Shown here: in pieces, positions 51,706 to 59,507 of the stretch
Position numbering within the stretch: the first letter of the stretch is position 1
How the letters are laid out: the number at the start of each line of letters is the position of its first letter
DNA from: JAJZRJ01 sp040757055
GTDB lineage: Bacteria; Desulfobacterota; Desulfobulbia; Desulfobulbales; Desulfurivibrionaceae
DNA length: 64,000 nt
NCBI GenBank assembly: GCA_040757055.1
Contig: JBFLXY010000004.1
Span: 160,821 to 224,820 of the forward strand
Reading direction: 5' to 3'
Translations under genes and position numbers: made by a program
The notes under the pieces: model-generated
What the model was told of the DNA's origin: nothing
Databases searched by the model: none
Seen by the model: only the letters and a program-made list of their open reading frames with translations

Positions 51706-52707
51706 GTGACCCTTTCCATCGACGAATCGCTCCAGAAGCTCAAGGCCGAGATCCTGGCCCAGGACTGGCGACTGCCGCCCCGGCGGATCGAGCCGCTGGA
51801 ACAGGCCTTTGTCTGCCTCAAGCAGCGCTTCAAGAGCCGCAAGCATGTGCTGGCCATCCTCACCATGGCGGAGAGCGTCCTGCTCTACGTCAAGCGGCAG
51901 GACGGCGACCCGCCGCCCCGGTGCATCGATTTCCTCAAGGAGGCCATGGCCCATGTGGTCGCCATCCATGAGGAGGGCAAGTTTGACCCGCAGCAGGAGG
52001 AGGCCCTCTTCAAGCGGGTCTACTCCCAGTTCGACCTGCTGAAAAAGGTGGTGCAGGCAGGGAAAAGGGGGATGGCTGACGAAGAGGAGCCATTCGCCGT
52101 CCCGGCGGCGGCACCGTCCCCGCCGCCGGACGCTCCGCCGCCAACGCCCGCCTCGCCGGCGGAGCGCCCGGCCAGGGCGCCCCAGATCTACGCCCCGCCG
52201 CCGGGCACCGCCTTCCGCGCCCTCACCATCGGTGAACTCACCGTGGGCATCGACGAGGAGTCGCTCGCCTACATCACCACCATCACCGCCAGGAAACGCG
52301 CGGCCTACATCAAGACGAGCCACATCCCGCTCAAGGACTTCACCCCGCTTTTCGGCAGCCTGGCGCGCCAGTTCCACGGGCCCCTCGCCACCATCAAAAG
52401 CGGCACGCTGAAGAAGCTCGAACTGCCGCTGATGACCCCGCAGGGTCTCGGCCTGCCGCCGATTCCCGACGACACCGCCCACTATCTCCTGGTGATCAGC
52501 TGCGGCCAGTGGCACGGGGTGGTGCTGGCCAACCACGTGGCAGAGGAACTGCGCCTGCTCCGCAGCTTCACCAAGGGGAAAAACGGCGACATCGCCGGGG
52601 CCGGCACCATGGACGACGAATCCCTGCTGCCCCTCCTGAATCCCCTCACCCTGGTCCAGCGCGAGGGCTTCCTCGCCGCAGTGGACCGCAACTTCCTGGC
52701 CTCCTAG
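51706..52707 (+). CDS. Protein with helical N-domain, proline-rich linker and CheW-like C-domain
   Basis: 333 aa from a GTG. Residues ~1-125 are helical (SIDESLQKLKAEILAQDWRLPPRRIEPLEQAFVCLKQRFKSRKHVLAILTMAESVLLYVKRQDG, then YSQFDLLKKVVQAG). Residues ~130-165 are Pro/Ala-rich. Residues ~175-333 read like a degenerate CheW domain: FRALTIGELTVGIDEESLAYI, HYLLVISCGQWHGVVLANHVAEELRLLRSF, GAGTMDDESLLPLLNPLTLVQ. A chemosensory scaffold role is inferred; no cheA or receptor is nearby. A PilZ gene follows. Confidence 0.6.
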   Translation: MTLSIDESLQKLKAEILAQDWRLPPRRIEPLEQAFVCLKQRFKSRKHVLAILTMAESVLLYVKRQDGDPPPRCIDFLKEAMAHVVAIHEEGKFDPQQEEALFKRVYSQFDLLKKVVQAGKRGMADEEEPFAVPAAAPSPPPDAPPPTPASPAERPARAPQIYAPPPGTAFRALTIGELTVGIDEESLAYITTITARKRAAYIKTSHIPLKDFTPLFGSLARQFHGPLATIKSGTLKKLELPLMTPQGLGLPPIPDDTAHYLLVISCGQWHGVVLANHVAEELRLLRSFTKGKNGDIAGAGTMDDESLLPLLNPLTLVQREGFLAAVDRNFLAS

Positions 52708-52710
52708 CAG

Positions 52711-52827
52711 GCGGAAGTGATTTCCGCGATTTCTCACAATTCCGGCGCGCTACAAACTCGCCGGAATTGACGCTCCATCCGTAGGGCGCGCGCAGGCTGC
52801 CGGAAAAGAAGTTTTTCAACGGCCTGC
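52711..52827. repeat. Cluster of three hairpins after the CheW-like gene
   Basis: GCGGAA/TTCCGC (52711-52727); CAATTCCGGCG/CGCCGGAATTG (52737-52769), perfect 11-bp arms; and GCAGGCTGCCGGAAAA/TTTTTCAACGGCCTGC (52792-52827), which resembles the hairpin at 38663. They fill most of the 226-bp gap before the PilZ gene and probably serve as a terminator plus an interspersed palindromic element. Confidence 0.65.
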
Positions 52828-52884
52828 CCGTCACGCTTCTTCCCCCGGCCTGCCGCGCCGCGCCATGGCCGCTCCATCATTCCT

Positions 52885-52914
52885 TTGAATTTCCGCGAAG
52901 CTCTGTGCTACAAT
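52885..52914 (+). promoter_or_regulatory. Sigma-70 promoter for the PilZ gene
   Basis: TTGAAT (52885-52890), 18 bp, TACAAT (52909-52914), followed by GGAGGTGG and the ATG at 52934; the leader would be very short. Confidence 0.6.
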
Positions 52915-52933
52915 GCGACTGCGGAGGTGGATC

Positions 52934-53314
52934 ATGACCGAGACCAATCGCAGAAAAAACAGCCGCGTCGCCTTTCAGGCCACAGTGTCTCTTTCCTTTG
53001 CCGGCGCCCGCTACGAACAGTGCGAAACCCGCGACCTGAGCCTCAAGGGGGTGTTTGTGGTGGGTCTCCACGGTCACAAGACCGGGGAGCAGTGCGAGGT
53101 GGTGCTCTGCCTCACCGGCACCACCAGCCGCCTCTGCCTGGAGATGAAGGGCGAGGTGGCCCGGGTGGAGGCAGACGGCTCCGGCCTCCGTTTCCGGGAA
53201 ATCGACCTGGACAGCTTCTACCACCTCAAGAACATCCTCTACTACAATTCGGAAAACCCCGACCAGCTTGACGAGGAGTTCAACACCCAGATCCACGCCA
53301 TCCACATCGACTGA
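52934..53314 (+). CDS. PilZ domain c-di-GMP-binding protein
   Basis: 126 aa from the ATG at 52934. The two PilZ signatures are present: RRKNSR near residue 5-10 (R-x3-R) and TRDLSLKGVFV (D-x-S-x-x-G) near 36-46, with the barrel continuing through MKGEVARVEADGSGLRFREIDLDSFYHLKNIL. It is a stand-alone receptor of cyclic di-GMP, likely to act on motility, pili or the neighbouring CheW-like protein. Partner unknown. Confidence 0.9.
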   Translation: MTETNRRKNSRVAFQATVSLSFAGARYEQCETRDLSLKGVFVVGLHGHKTGEQCEVVLCLTGTTSRLCLEMKGEVARVEADGSGLRFREIDLDSFYHLKNILYYNSENPDQLDEEFNTQIHAIHID

Positions 53315-53333
53315 GCTTTTTTACCGCCGGGCC

Positions 53334-53362
53334 TTGCCCGGCTTGCCAAAACACGCTATGGT
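53334..53362 (+). promoter_or_regulatory. Possible sigma-70 promoter for the thiamine-binding protein gene
   Basis: TTGCCC (53334-53339), 17 bp, TATGGT (53357-53362), 22 bp before the ATG at 53384. Weak match. Confidence 0.35.
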
Positions 53363-53383
53363 GTGGCGAACGGAGCAACCGCC

Positions 53384-53689
53384 ATGGCACTCATGCAGAT
53401 CACCATCATCCCGCTGGGCACGGCGTCCGTCAGCGTCGGCGACCACGTTGCCGCGGTCCAGCGCCTGCTGGCCGAAAAAGGGGTTCCCCACCGGCTGCAC
53501 GACATGGGCACCCTGATCGAGGGGGAGCCGGCCGACCTGCTCCGGCTCGCTGCCGCCATCCACGAAATGCCTTTCCAGCACGGCTGCCAGCGGGTGGTCA
53601 CCCAGATTGCCATCGACGACCGCCGCGACAAAAAAATCGCCATCGGCGACAAGACCGCGGCGGTCCACGCACGCCTGGCCCCACGATAG
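53384..53689 (+). CDS. MTH1187/YkoF-like thiamine-binding protein
   Basis: 101 aa from the ATG at 53384. MALMQITIIPLGTASVSVGDHVAAVQRLLAEKGVPHRLHDMGTLIEGEPADLLRLAAAIHEMPFQHGCQRVVTQIAIDDRRDKKIAIGDKTAAVHARL is a complete member of the PF01910 family, a ferredoxin-like fold that binds thiamine pyrimidine moieties. Physiological role in the family is unclear. It appears as a single gene ahead of the CXXC peptide gene. Confidence 0.9.
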   Translation: MALMQITIIPLGTASVSVGDHVAAVQRLLAEKGVPHRLHDMGTLIEGEPADLLRLAAAIHEMPFQHGCQRVVTQIAIDDRRDKKIAIGDKTAAVHARLAPR

Positions 53690-53762
53690 TTCCATCCCAA
53701 CCGGGTTGGAAACTCGTCGTGCCGTCGGCAAAGTCAACGCTTGATTGAGGATGGAATTCGCC

Positions 53763-53930
53763 ATGCCCCACCGCGCCACCCACCGTGTCCGCCCGCCCGT
53801 GCGCAAGGCGCCCCTGCTGGTGCTCACCTTCTTTCTCGTCCTCTGGCTCGTCGGCATCGCCACCGGTGAACCCCAGCGGGTGCTGGAACAGGCCTGGCAG
53901 GTCTGTCTGAGCTGCATCGGCATCGGCTAG
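53763..53930 (+). CDS. CD1871A-like CXXC-motif membrane peptide
   Basis: 55 aa from the ATG at 53763 (upstream in-frame ATGs lack an RBS). One transmembrane helix (LLVLTFFLVLWLVGIATG) is followed by EPQRVLEQAWQVCLSCIGIG at the very C-terminus. The ending with C-x-x-C-IGIG is the signature of the CD1871A family, first named in clostridia. The gene ends 3 bp before a polyferredoxin membrane protein; family members typically sit beside such proteins, which suggests a joint redox or maturation role. Confidence 0.82.
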   Translation: MPHRATHRVRPPVRKAPLLVLTFFLVLWLVGIATGEPQRVLEQAWQVCLSCIGIG

Positions 53931-53933
53931 GCC

Positions 53934-54830
53934 ATGGAATTCCTGCGCAAATGGGTCCAGATCGTCGTTGCCCTCGTCACCAACGGCTCCTGGAGTTTCC
54001 CCTTCACCCGCACCCTCTACCAGGGGCCGCTCAAGGTCATCTGCGCCCCGGGGCTCAACTGCTACTCCTGCCCGGCCGCCACCAGCTACTGCTCCATGGG
54101 GGCGATCCAGCAGTTGCTGGGCACCATCCGCTTCGCCCTGGAAAACGGGCAGTATTATTTCAGCCTTTCGGTGGTGGGCACCATCGGCATCCTGGGTGCC
54201 CTCTTCGGCCGGATGATCTGCGGCTGGGCCTGCCCCTTCGGCTTTATCCAGGAACTGCTGTACAAGCTGCCCACCCGCAAGTTCGGCGTGCCAAGGGTAC
54301 TGCGCTACGGCAAATACGGCTTCCTCGCCCTCTTCGTGGTGCTGCTCCCCCTGGTCATGGTCGACGAGTTCGGCACCGGCAACCCGTGGTTCTGCAAGTT
54401 CGTCTGTCCGGCCGGCACCCTGGAGGCGGGGCTGCCCATGCTGTGGCTCCAGCCCAACCTCCGCAACACCATCGGGCTCCTCTTTTACAACAAGCTGGCA
54501 ATCCTCGTCGCCTTCGTCATCTGGTCCATCGTCGCCAGCCGCCCCTTCTGCCGCACCACCTGTCCGCTGGGGGCCTTCTACGCCCTCTTCGCCAAGGTGC
54601 AGATCCTCCGGCTCCGGCTCGACGTGGGCCGCTGCACCAACTGCAAGGCATGCCATCACGTCTGTCCCACCGGCGTCCGGTTCAACGAAAATCCGGACGA
54701 TCCGGAGTGCATTTCCTGCCTTGCCTGCATGAACAAGGCCTGCCAGTTCAACGCCATTTCCCTGGAAATCGCCGGCCTGCCGCTGGGCCACGGTGAAAAA
54801 CGCCGCACCGCGCCGACCACGCCCCATTGA
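53934..54830 (+). CDS. Membrane polyferredoxin of the NapH/CcoG-like group
   Basis: 298 aa. About four transmembrane helices alternate with cysteine motifs: CYSCPAATSYCSMG, CGWACPFGFIQELL, CKFVCPAGTLEAG, CRTTCPLGAFYALF, then two soluble [4Fe-4S] motifs CTNCKACHHVCPTG and CISCLACMNKACQF. The first four pairs resemble NapH/CcoG, where Cys-Pro pairs sit at the membrane surface. It would pass electrons from the quinone pool or to a periplasmic partner. Directly follows the CXXC peptide gene and is probably cotranslated with it. Confidence 0.88.
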   Translation: MEFLRKWVQIVVALVTNGSWSFPFTRTLYQGPLKVICAPGLNCYSCPAATSYCSMGAIQQLLGTIRFALENGQYYFSLSVVGTIGILGALFGRMICGWACPFGFIQELLYKLPTRKFGVPRVLRYGKYGFLALFVVLLPLVMVDEFGTGNPWFCKFVCPAGTLEAGLPMLWLQPNLRNTIGLLFYNKLAILVAFVIWSIVASRPFCRTTCPLGAFYALFAKVQILRLRLDVGRCTNCKACHHVCPTGVRFNENPDDPECISCLACMNKACQFNAISLEIAGLPLGHGEKRRTAPTTPH

Positions 54831-54862
54831 CGCCGCGCGGCCGGCCCCGAAAAGGATTCCGC

Positions 54863-55342
54863 ATGCAACGTTCCGTTCCCTCGCCAACCAAGACATCGCG
54901 CAAGGCCCGCCGGCTGGCGGCGGCCCTGTTCCTGCTTCTCCTCCTGATCCCCGTTTCCGCCCTTGCGGAAATGGTCAGCATCGGCCCGAACAAGGCCAGA
55001 CTGCGCTCTGGCCCCGGCACCGGCCATGAGATCCTGTGGGTGCTCGACCCGGGCTATCCGCTCAAGGTAGTGGCCAGAAAGGGTCAATGGCTCAAGGTGG
55101 TGGATTTCGAAAACGACAACGGCTGGGTCCACAAGTCGCTCACCACGCGGCAGGCTCACCTGATCGTCAAGGTGGCCGAGGCCACCATCCGAAGCGGGCC
55201 GGGCACCGGCTACCGCGTGGTCGGCACCGCCATGCACGGCGTGGTGCTGCGCACCCTCAAGCGGCAGCAGGGCTGGGTCAGGGTAGGCCATACCGACGGC
55301 CTCACCGGCTGGATCCGGCGCGATCTCCTCTGGGGCTGGTAG
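54863..55342 (+). CDS. Periplasmic bacterial SH3-domain protein
   Basis: 159 aa from the ATG at 54863. N-terminal signal (ARRLAAALFLLLLLIPVSALA), then two SH3b repeats: VSIGPNKARLRSGPGTGHEILWVLDPGYPLKVVARKGQWLKVVDFENDNGWVHKSL and LIVKVAEATIRSGPGTGYRVVGTAMHGVVLRTLKRQQGWVRVGHTDGLTGWIRRDLLWGW. Such proteins bind cell-wall peptides. It follows the polyferredoxin gene and ends at a strong bidirectional terminator. Confidence 0.9.
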   Translation: MQRSVPSPTKTSRKARRLAAALFLLLLLIPVSALAEMVSIGPNKARLRSGPGTGHEILWVLDPGYPLKVVARKGQWLKVVDFENDNGWVHKSLTTRQAHLIVKVAEATIRSGPGTGYRVVGTAMHGVVLRTLKRQQGWVRVGHTDGLTGWIRRDLLWGW

Positions 55343-55366
55343 CTCCGCATTTCCCCGGCACAGACA

Positions 55367-55403
55367 GAGAAGGCCGGCCGGAGCATCTCCGGCCGGCCTT
55401 CTC
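55367..55403. terminator. Bidirectional terminator between convergent genes
   Basis: Perfect 17-bp arms: GAGAAGGCCGGCCGGAG (55367-55383) and its complement (55387-55403), 3-nt loop. It lies between the SH3 gene (plus) and the cytochrome gene (minus). Confidence 0.85.
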
Positions 55404-55437
55404 GCGTATCGCCCGCCTGCCTGGGCGGAACCGCCGT

Positions 55438-56232
55438 TTATTTCTTGGCCATCGGCGGCACCGGCACGTTGTTGCCGTGGCACTCCATGCAGTTGAACTG
55501 GCCGGTGATGCCGAAATCCTTCACCGGCGCATGGGTGGCCTTGGCCACGTACTTGCCGTCCTTCCAGTCATTGAGCATCTCCACCAGGCGATAGGCGGTG
55601 CTGGCCGCCACCCGCGCGCAGCGGTCCTTGCGCTCCGGGCTGCCGATGGGCTTGCCCGCCGCCTGCATCCACTTGCCCACCGACACATGACAGAGGGGGG
55701 ATTCGCTGGTGGTCTTGACCAGTTCGCCGGCCACCTTGGGATTCTTCGGGGTGAAGACCGGCATGGAGGCCTCGGAATACCACTGCAGGATATCCTCGCT
55801 GATGTGGTGGGCGACCGGACTTCCCGCAATGCGGGGGCCTATGATGCAGTTGGCAACGATGTTGGCCCCGGCCGGGGAACCGCAAACCGTGCCCCAACCG
55901 ACCTGCCCGCCCTCCAGGAAAACAAAGGCATCGGCCGGGAAGGAGGTATACGGCTCGCCGACTTTTTCCCGCAGCTGGCTGAAAACGCTGTTGATGACCG
56001 CGGCGCCGCAGAAGACGCGGTACCATTCGTTGTAGGCGATCTCCGCCGTCCTGGCGGGGTCGAGCTTCTCATAAGGCCAGGGCCACTGCCCGGCCGCGGC
56101 CTTGGCCTTGGCCAGATGCGGCAGGGCGAAGCCCCCGGCTGAAACCAGCGCCGCTCCGGCGGCAAGCCTGCCGGCCCCGATCAGCAGCGACCGACGTTCC
56201 TGATTGCACTGACACTCCCTCTCTCTGCTCAT
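55438..56232 (-). CDS. Split-Soret cytochrome c-like protein
   Basis: 264 aa. Twin-arginine-type signal (ERRSLLIGAGRLAAGAALVSAGGFALPHLAKA). The body, EIAYNEWYRVFCGAAVINSVFSQLREKVGEPYTSFPADAFVFLEGGQVGWGTVCGSPAGANIVANCI, contains cysteines of the type known in the Desulfovibrio split-Soret protein, and a single heme-c motif CMECH is near the C-terminus. In Desulfovibrio this is a dimeric diheme protein. RBS AAGGGGG precedes the ATG; its redox partner here is unknown. Confidence 0.85.
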   Translation of the reverse strand: MSRERECQCNQERRSLLIGAGRLAAGAALVSAGGFALPHLAKAKAAAGQWPWPYEKLDPARTAEIAYNEWYRVFCGAAVINSVFSQLREKVGEPYTSFPADAFVFLEGGQVGWGTVCGSPAGANIVANCIIGPRIAGSPVAHHISEDILQWYSEASMPVFTPKNPKVAGELVKTTSESPLCHVSVGKWMQAAGKPIGSPERKDRCARVAASTAYRLVEMLNDWKDGKYVAKATHAPVKDFGITGQFNCMECHGNNVPVPPMAKK

Positions 56233-56319
56233 GCGAAACCCCCTTGCTGTTGTCCCCGGCGCACGGCCATGCCCTGCTCATGCGCCCTGCGGCGAGCCGG
56301 CATCCGGCCCGCCTCTCAC

Positions 56320-56341
56320 ACAATGTGGCATGCCACATTGT
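56320..56341. promoter_or_regulatory. Perfect 22-bp palindrome upstream of the cytochrome gene
   Basis: ACAATGTGGCA followed directly by its reverse complement TGCCACATTGT, no spacer. It lies 88 bp 5' of the split-Soret gene and ~125 bp 3' of the response regulator gene. Its size and symmetry suit a dimeric repressor or activator operator. I find no convincing sigma-54 promoter between it and the gene. The rest of 56233-56465 shows no gene. Confidence 0.6.
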
Positions 56342-56465
56342 AGTACCACCAAAGCAGCAGCCTGGGAATGCGGCAAAATGTCGCAGGACGAAAAGGGCGC
56401 GGCAGTATCCGGACGAACAGGCGGGAGGACGGGCAGGCAAGAAAGCAGGCCGCGCGGGGATGGCG

Positions 56466-57830
56466 TCAGGCGCCTTCCAGGCCGTATTTCTTGAGCTTGC
56501 GCCAGAGGGAGACCCGGTCGATGCCCAGTATCCTGGCGGCCAGGGAGCGGTTGCCCTCGGCCTCGGCCAGCACCCACTGGATGTAGGCCTTTTCCTGCTC
56601 CTCCAGGGTCGGCACCTCGCCGTCGTCGCGGCGGCGGAAGGTCTTGAGGGTAAGGCCGCGGAGATCGTCGGGCAGCTGGGTCGCCTCGATGACCGGCCCC
56701 CTGGCCAGGGCCACTCCCCGCTCGATGATGTTCTCCAGCTCCCGCACGTTGCCGGGAAAATCGTAGCGCATGAGAATAGCCATGGCCTCGGGCGAGAGCC
56801 CCTCGACGGCGCGGCCGGTGAGGGTCGCGTATTTTTCCAGGAAGTGGTGGACCAGCAGGGGGATGTCGTCCTTGCGCTGGGCCAGCGGCGGCAGCGTGAG
56901 CGAGATGACGTTGATGCGGAAATAGAGATCCTGGCGGAAATGCCCCTGGCGCACCTCCTCCTGGAGGTTGCGGTTGGTGGCGGCGATGAAGCGCACGTTG
57001 ACCTTGATGGTTCTGGTGCCGCCCACCCGCAGCACCTCGCGCTCCTGGATGGCGCGCAGGAGCTTTACCTGCATGGGCAGGGCCATTTCGGTGATCTCGT
57101 CGAGAAAGAGGGTGCCGTTGTCGGCCATTTCGATGAGCCCCCGCTTCTGGCTGTCCGCCCCGGTGAAGGCCCCCTTCTCGTGGCCGAAGAGTTCATTGGT
57201 CAGCAGCTCCTCGCTGAAGGCGCCGCAGTTGATCGACAGAAGGGGCCCCTCCCGGCGGGAGCTGGCCTGGTGGATATAGCGGGCGAGCAGCTCCTTGCCG
57301 GTGCCCGATTCGCCGCAGAGCACCACGTTGCTCTCGGTGGCCGCCACCTGGGTAGCCATCTCCAGCAGCTTGCCCATCCGGGCATTCTTGGTGATGATCC
57401 GCACCCCGCCCTGAAAAACTCTGAGGTGTTCCTTGAGCCGCTGGTTTTCCTTTTTCAGCGCGGTCTTTTCCAGCGCCTCCCGCACCACCTTGCGCACCTC
57501 GTCCAGTTTGTAGGGCTTGGCGATGTAATGGTAGGCGCCGGCCTTCATCGCCTCGATGGCCGAATCCACCGTGGCGTAGCCGGTGATCATGATCACCTCG
57601 ATGTCCGGATGGCGCTCCCGGGCGCGGGCGAGCACCTCCATGCCGTCCACCTTCTCCATCTTGAGATCGGTGAGCACCAGATCGTACTCGTGCCGGGCCA
57701 GCAGCTTCACCGCCTCTGATCCGCTCTGGGTGCCGGTCACGTCGTAGCCTTCCTTCTTCAGGACATAGACCAGGTTGGTGAGGGCCACCTCCTCGTCGTC
57801 CACCACCAGAATCCGTTTTTCCTCAGCCAT
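56466..57830 (-). CDS. Sigma-54-dependent NtrC-family response regulator
   Basis: 454 aa. Receiver domain: LVVDDEEVALTNL with the acidic pair, the phospho-acceptor Asp in LVLTDLKMEK near residue 54, and the Lys in YIAKPYK. AAA+ domain: VVLCGESGTGKELLARYIHQ (Walker A), GHEKGAFTGADSQKRGLIEMADNGTLFLDEI with the GAFTGA loop that contacts sigma-54. A Fis-type helix-turn-helix at the C-terminus (GNRSLAARILGIDRVSLWRKLKKYGL). It overlaps the kinase gene by 8 bp. Its likely sites are the palindromes at 59349 and 59437. Confidence 0.96.
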   Translation of the reverse strand: MAEEKRILVVDDEEVALTNLVYVLKKEGYDVTGTQSGSEAVKLLARHEYDLVLTDLKMEKVDGMEVLARARERHPDIEVIMITGYATVDSAIEAMKAGAYHYIAKPYKLDEVRKVVREALEKTALKKENQRLKEHLRVFQGGVRIITKNARMGKLLEMATQVAATESNVVLCGESGTGKELLARYIHQASSRREGPLLSINCGAFSEELLTNELFGHEKGAFTGADSQKRGLIEMADNGTLFLDEITEMALPMQVKLLRAIQEREVLRVGGTRTIKVNVRFIAATNRNLQEEVRQGHFRQDLYFRINVISLTLPPLAQRKDDIPLLVHHFLEKYATLTGRAVEGLSPEAMAILMRYDFPGNVRELENIIERGVALARGPVIEATQLPDDLRGLTLKTFRRRDDGEVPTLEEQEKAYIQWVLAEAEGNRSLAARILGIDRVSLWRKLKKYGLEGA

Positions 57831-59274
57831 GCGCCTGCTCCCCGCGCTCTTCGCGCAGCCAGATCACAAAGGTTGTGCCGTTTCCCGGGCGGCTGTCCAG
57901 CAGCAGATCGCCGCCATGGGATTCGATGATGTCATGGACCACGAAGAGGCCCAGCCCCGACCCCTTGCCCACATCCTTGGTGGTGAAGAAGGGGTCGAAG
58001 ATCCGCTCCTGGATCTCTTCGGGGATGCCCGGCCCATCGTCGGCAAAGATGATCTCCACCACCGGCCCGGTCTCCGCCTCGATCCGCTGGGCCGACACCC
58101 AGATGTTCCCCCTCTCGCCGAGGGCATCCAAGGCGTTTTTCAGCAGATTCAAAAAGACCTGCTGCATCCGCTGCTTGTCGACATGAATGGTGATGGCCTC
58201 GGCGATGTCGAGGCTGATCTTCACCTCGCTGGCCACCTGCCCCCGGATAAGGCGGATGGTCTCCTCCAGCAGCTTTTTGAGCGGCACCATCTCCTTCCGG
58301 AATTCCTTGACCCTTGAGAACTCCAGCAGGGTGCGGACGATATCCCGCGCCTTGTCGCTCTGGGCCTCGATCTGCCCAATGAGGTTCCGCTTGAAGGCCG
58401 GATCGCCGCCATCGAGTTCCTCGGCCAGGATCTGGGCCGAGGTGGAGATGTTGGAAAGGGGGTTGTTCAATTCGTGGGCCACCCCGGCCAGCAGGGTGCC
58501 CAGCGCCGCGAGCTTCTCGGACTGCACCAGCTGGCGCTGGCGGGTCTGGAGTTCCAGGTTCATCCGCTGGAAGGCGCGAAAGAGGGTGTTGATCTCCTCC
58601 TCCACCGCATGGGCCGGCGGGTCGAGCAGCTCGCCGTGGGCCACCTTCTTGGTGTAGCCCTCGAGCAGGCGCAGGGAAGAAACAAGTTTCCGACCCAGCA
58701 CCGAGGCCATCACCAGGGAAATCACCACCAGGGCCAGGGCTGAAAAGATGAGGAGGGAGCGGGTGGTCCGTAGCAACCCCTTGATCGCCCTCCGCTCGGC
58801 CAGCGAGGTTTCTTCCGCGAATTCGGTGAGCTGTTTGCCGTTGCCGCGCACCGACTCCTGGAGTTTGGCATAGAGCGGCTCCCCCTGCCCCTGGCCGCGC
58901 AGATGCAGGAGATGCAGTTGCCCCAGGTCCTCGTGGTAGCGCTGCAGTATCTGCCGGATTTCCTGGAGGCGGGCAAAGGCGACCAGCTGGTTCAGCTCCG
59001 CCGCATTGCTGTCAAAGAGGCGGTTGAGTTTCTGCCAGTAAGAAATGGTCTCGGCGAAATCGCCCTCCTGGCCATAGAGGAAATAGTTCTTCTCGTAGCG
59101 CCGCAACTCCAGAGTGGTGTTGAGGAAGTCGTCGATCACCTCCACCAGGGCGACCTTGCGCTCCACCTGGAGGACGATGCCGTAGTTCATCAGGGCCGAA
59201 CAGATCACCAGCAGCAGCAGCAGGACCGAACCGTGGGTGATCTTTTTCCGGATGCTCAGAGCCGCAAGCTGCAT
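57823..59274 (-). CDS. Membrane histidine kinase
   Basis: 483 aa. Two transmembrane helices (~13-35 and ~170-192) flank a ~135-residue all-helical periplasmic sensor (LELRRYEKNYFLYGQEGDFAETISYWQKLNRLFDSNAAEL), a four-helix-bundle style. A HAMP linker, a HisKA domain with the phospho-histidine in LLAGVAHELNNPLSNI, and HATPase motifs (NLLKNALDAL, FADDGPGIPEEI, GSGLGLFVVHDII) follow. The H-E-L-N-N box is of the NtrB-like type. Faces away from the TSUP operon across the 328-bp control region. Confidence 0.95.
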   Translation of the reverse strand: MQLAALSIRKKITHGSVLLLLLVICSALMNYGIVLQVERKVALVEVIDDFLNTTLELRRYEKNYFLYGQEGDFAETISYWQKLNRLFDSNAAELNQLVAFARLQEIRQILQRYHEDLGQLHLLHLRGQGQGEPLYAKLQESVRGNGKQLTEFAEETSLAERRAIKGLLRTTRSLLIFSALALVVISLVMASVLGRKLVSSLRLLEGYTKKVAHGELLDPPAHAVEEEINTLFRAFQRMNLELQTRQRQLVQSEKLAALGTLLAGVAHELNNPLSNISTSAQILAEELDGGDPAFKRNLIGQIEAQSDKARDIVRTLLEFSRVKEFRKEMVPLKKLLEETIRLIRGQVASEVKISLDIAEAITIHVDKQRMQQVFLNLLKNALDALGERGNIWVSAQRIEAETGPVVEIIFADDGPGIPEEIQERIFDPFFTTKDVGKGSGLGLFVVHDIIESHGGDLLLDSRPGNGTTFVIWLREERGEQAHG

Positions 59275-59348
59275 ATCCTCCCCATTCGTATTGCCTCATC
59301 GTTGTGTCGTGGCCACAGAAACCCGCCCTCTGCCGCACCCTACCATGC

Positions 59349-59363
59349 GTTGCAATTAGCAAC
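59349..59363. promoter_or_regulatory. Putative response-regulator binding site 1 (UAS)
   Basis: GTTGCAATTAGCAAC, a 15-bp inverted repeat whose arms GTTGC/GCAAC and spacing match the second site at 59437. It is centred about 180 bp upstream of the predicted sigma-54 start and about 80 bp from the kinase ATG. Confidence 0.7.
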
Positions 59364-59427
59364 AACAGTTTCTTTATGCAACGAGACTCGTCGCGCGAGT
59401 AAAAACCCATCCCTTCAAGGCACCCAT

Positions 59428-59460
59428 CCCTTCCTTGTTGCAATGTGCAACAAGGAAGGG
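59428..59460. promoter_or_regulatory. Putative response-regulator binding site 2 (UAS) within a 33-bp palindrome
   Basis: GTTGCAATGTGCAAC (59437-59451) is the same 15-bp motif as site 1. It is embedded in a perfect 33-bp palindrome, 15-bp arms from CCCTTCCTTG to CAAGGAAGGG, 3-bp centre ATG. Centre-to-centre distance to site 1 is 88 bp; the centre lies about 90 bp upstream of the predicted start. Confidence 0.75.
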
Positions 59461-59477
59461 ACCACGGCAAAAACATT

Positions 59478-59490
59478 CAACCAATTGATA
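59478..59490. promoter_or_regulatory. IHF-consensus site
   Basis: CAACCAATTGATA fits YAA-N4-TTGATW exactly. It lies between the upstream sites and the sigma-54 -24 element, the place where IHF usually bends sigma-54 promoters. The region also forms an inverted repeat, CCAATTGATAA (59481-59491) with TTATCAATTGG (59501-59511), whose right arm includes the -24 GG. Confidence 0.7.
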
Positions 59491-59507
59491 ATACTTAATT
59501 TTATCAA

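Noticed and set aside
53690..53762. Thiamine-pyrophosphate riboswitch near the thiamine-binding protein gene
   Set aside because: The segment has only a short CCAACC/GGTTGG hairpin and lies 3' of that gene; none of the THI-box conserved sequence is visible.
56233..56320. Sigma-54 promoter in front of the split-Soret cytochrome
   Set aside because: One GG-N10-GC match exists on the minus strand, but without the TGGCAC and TTGC context; it is within chance for such G+C-rich DNA.
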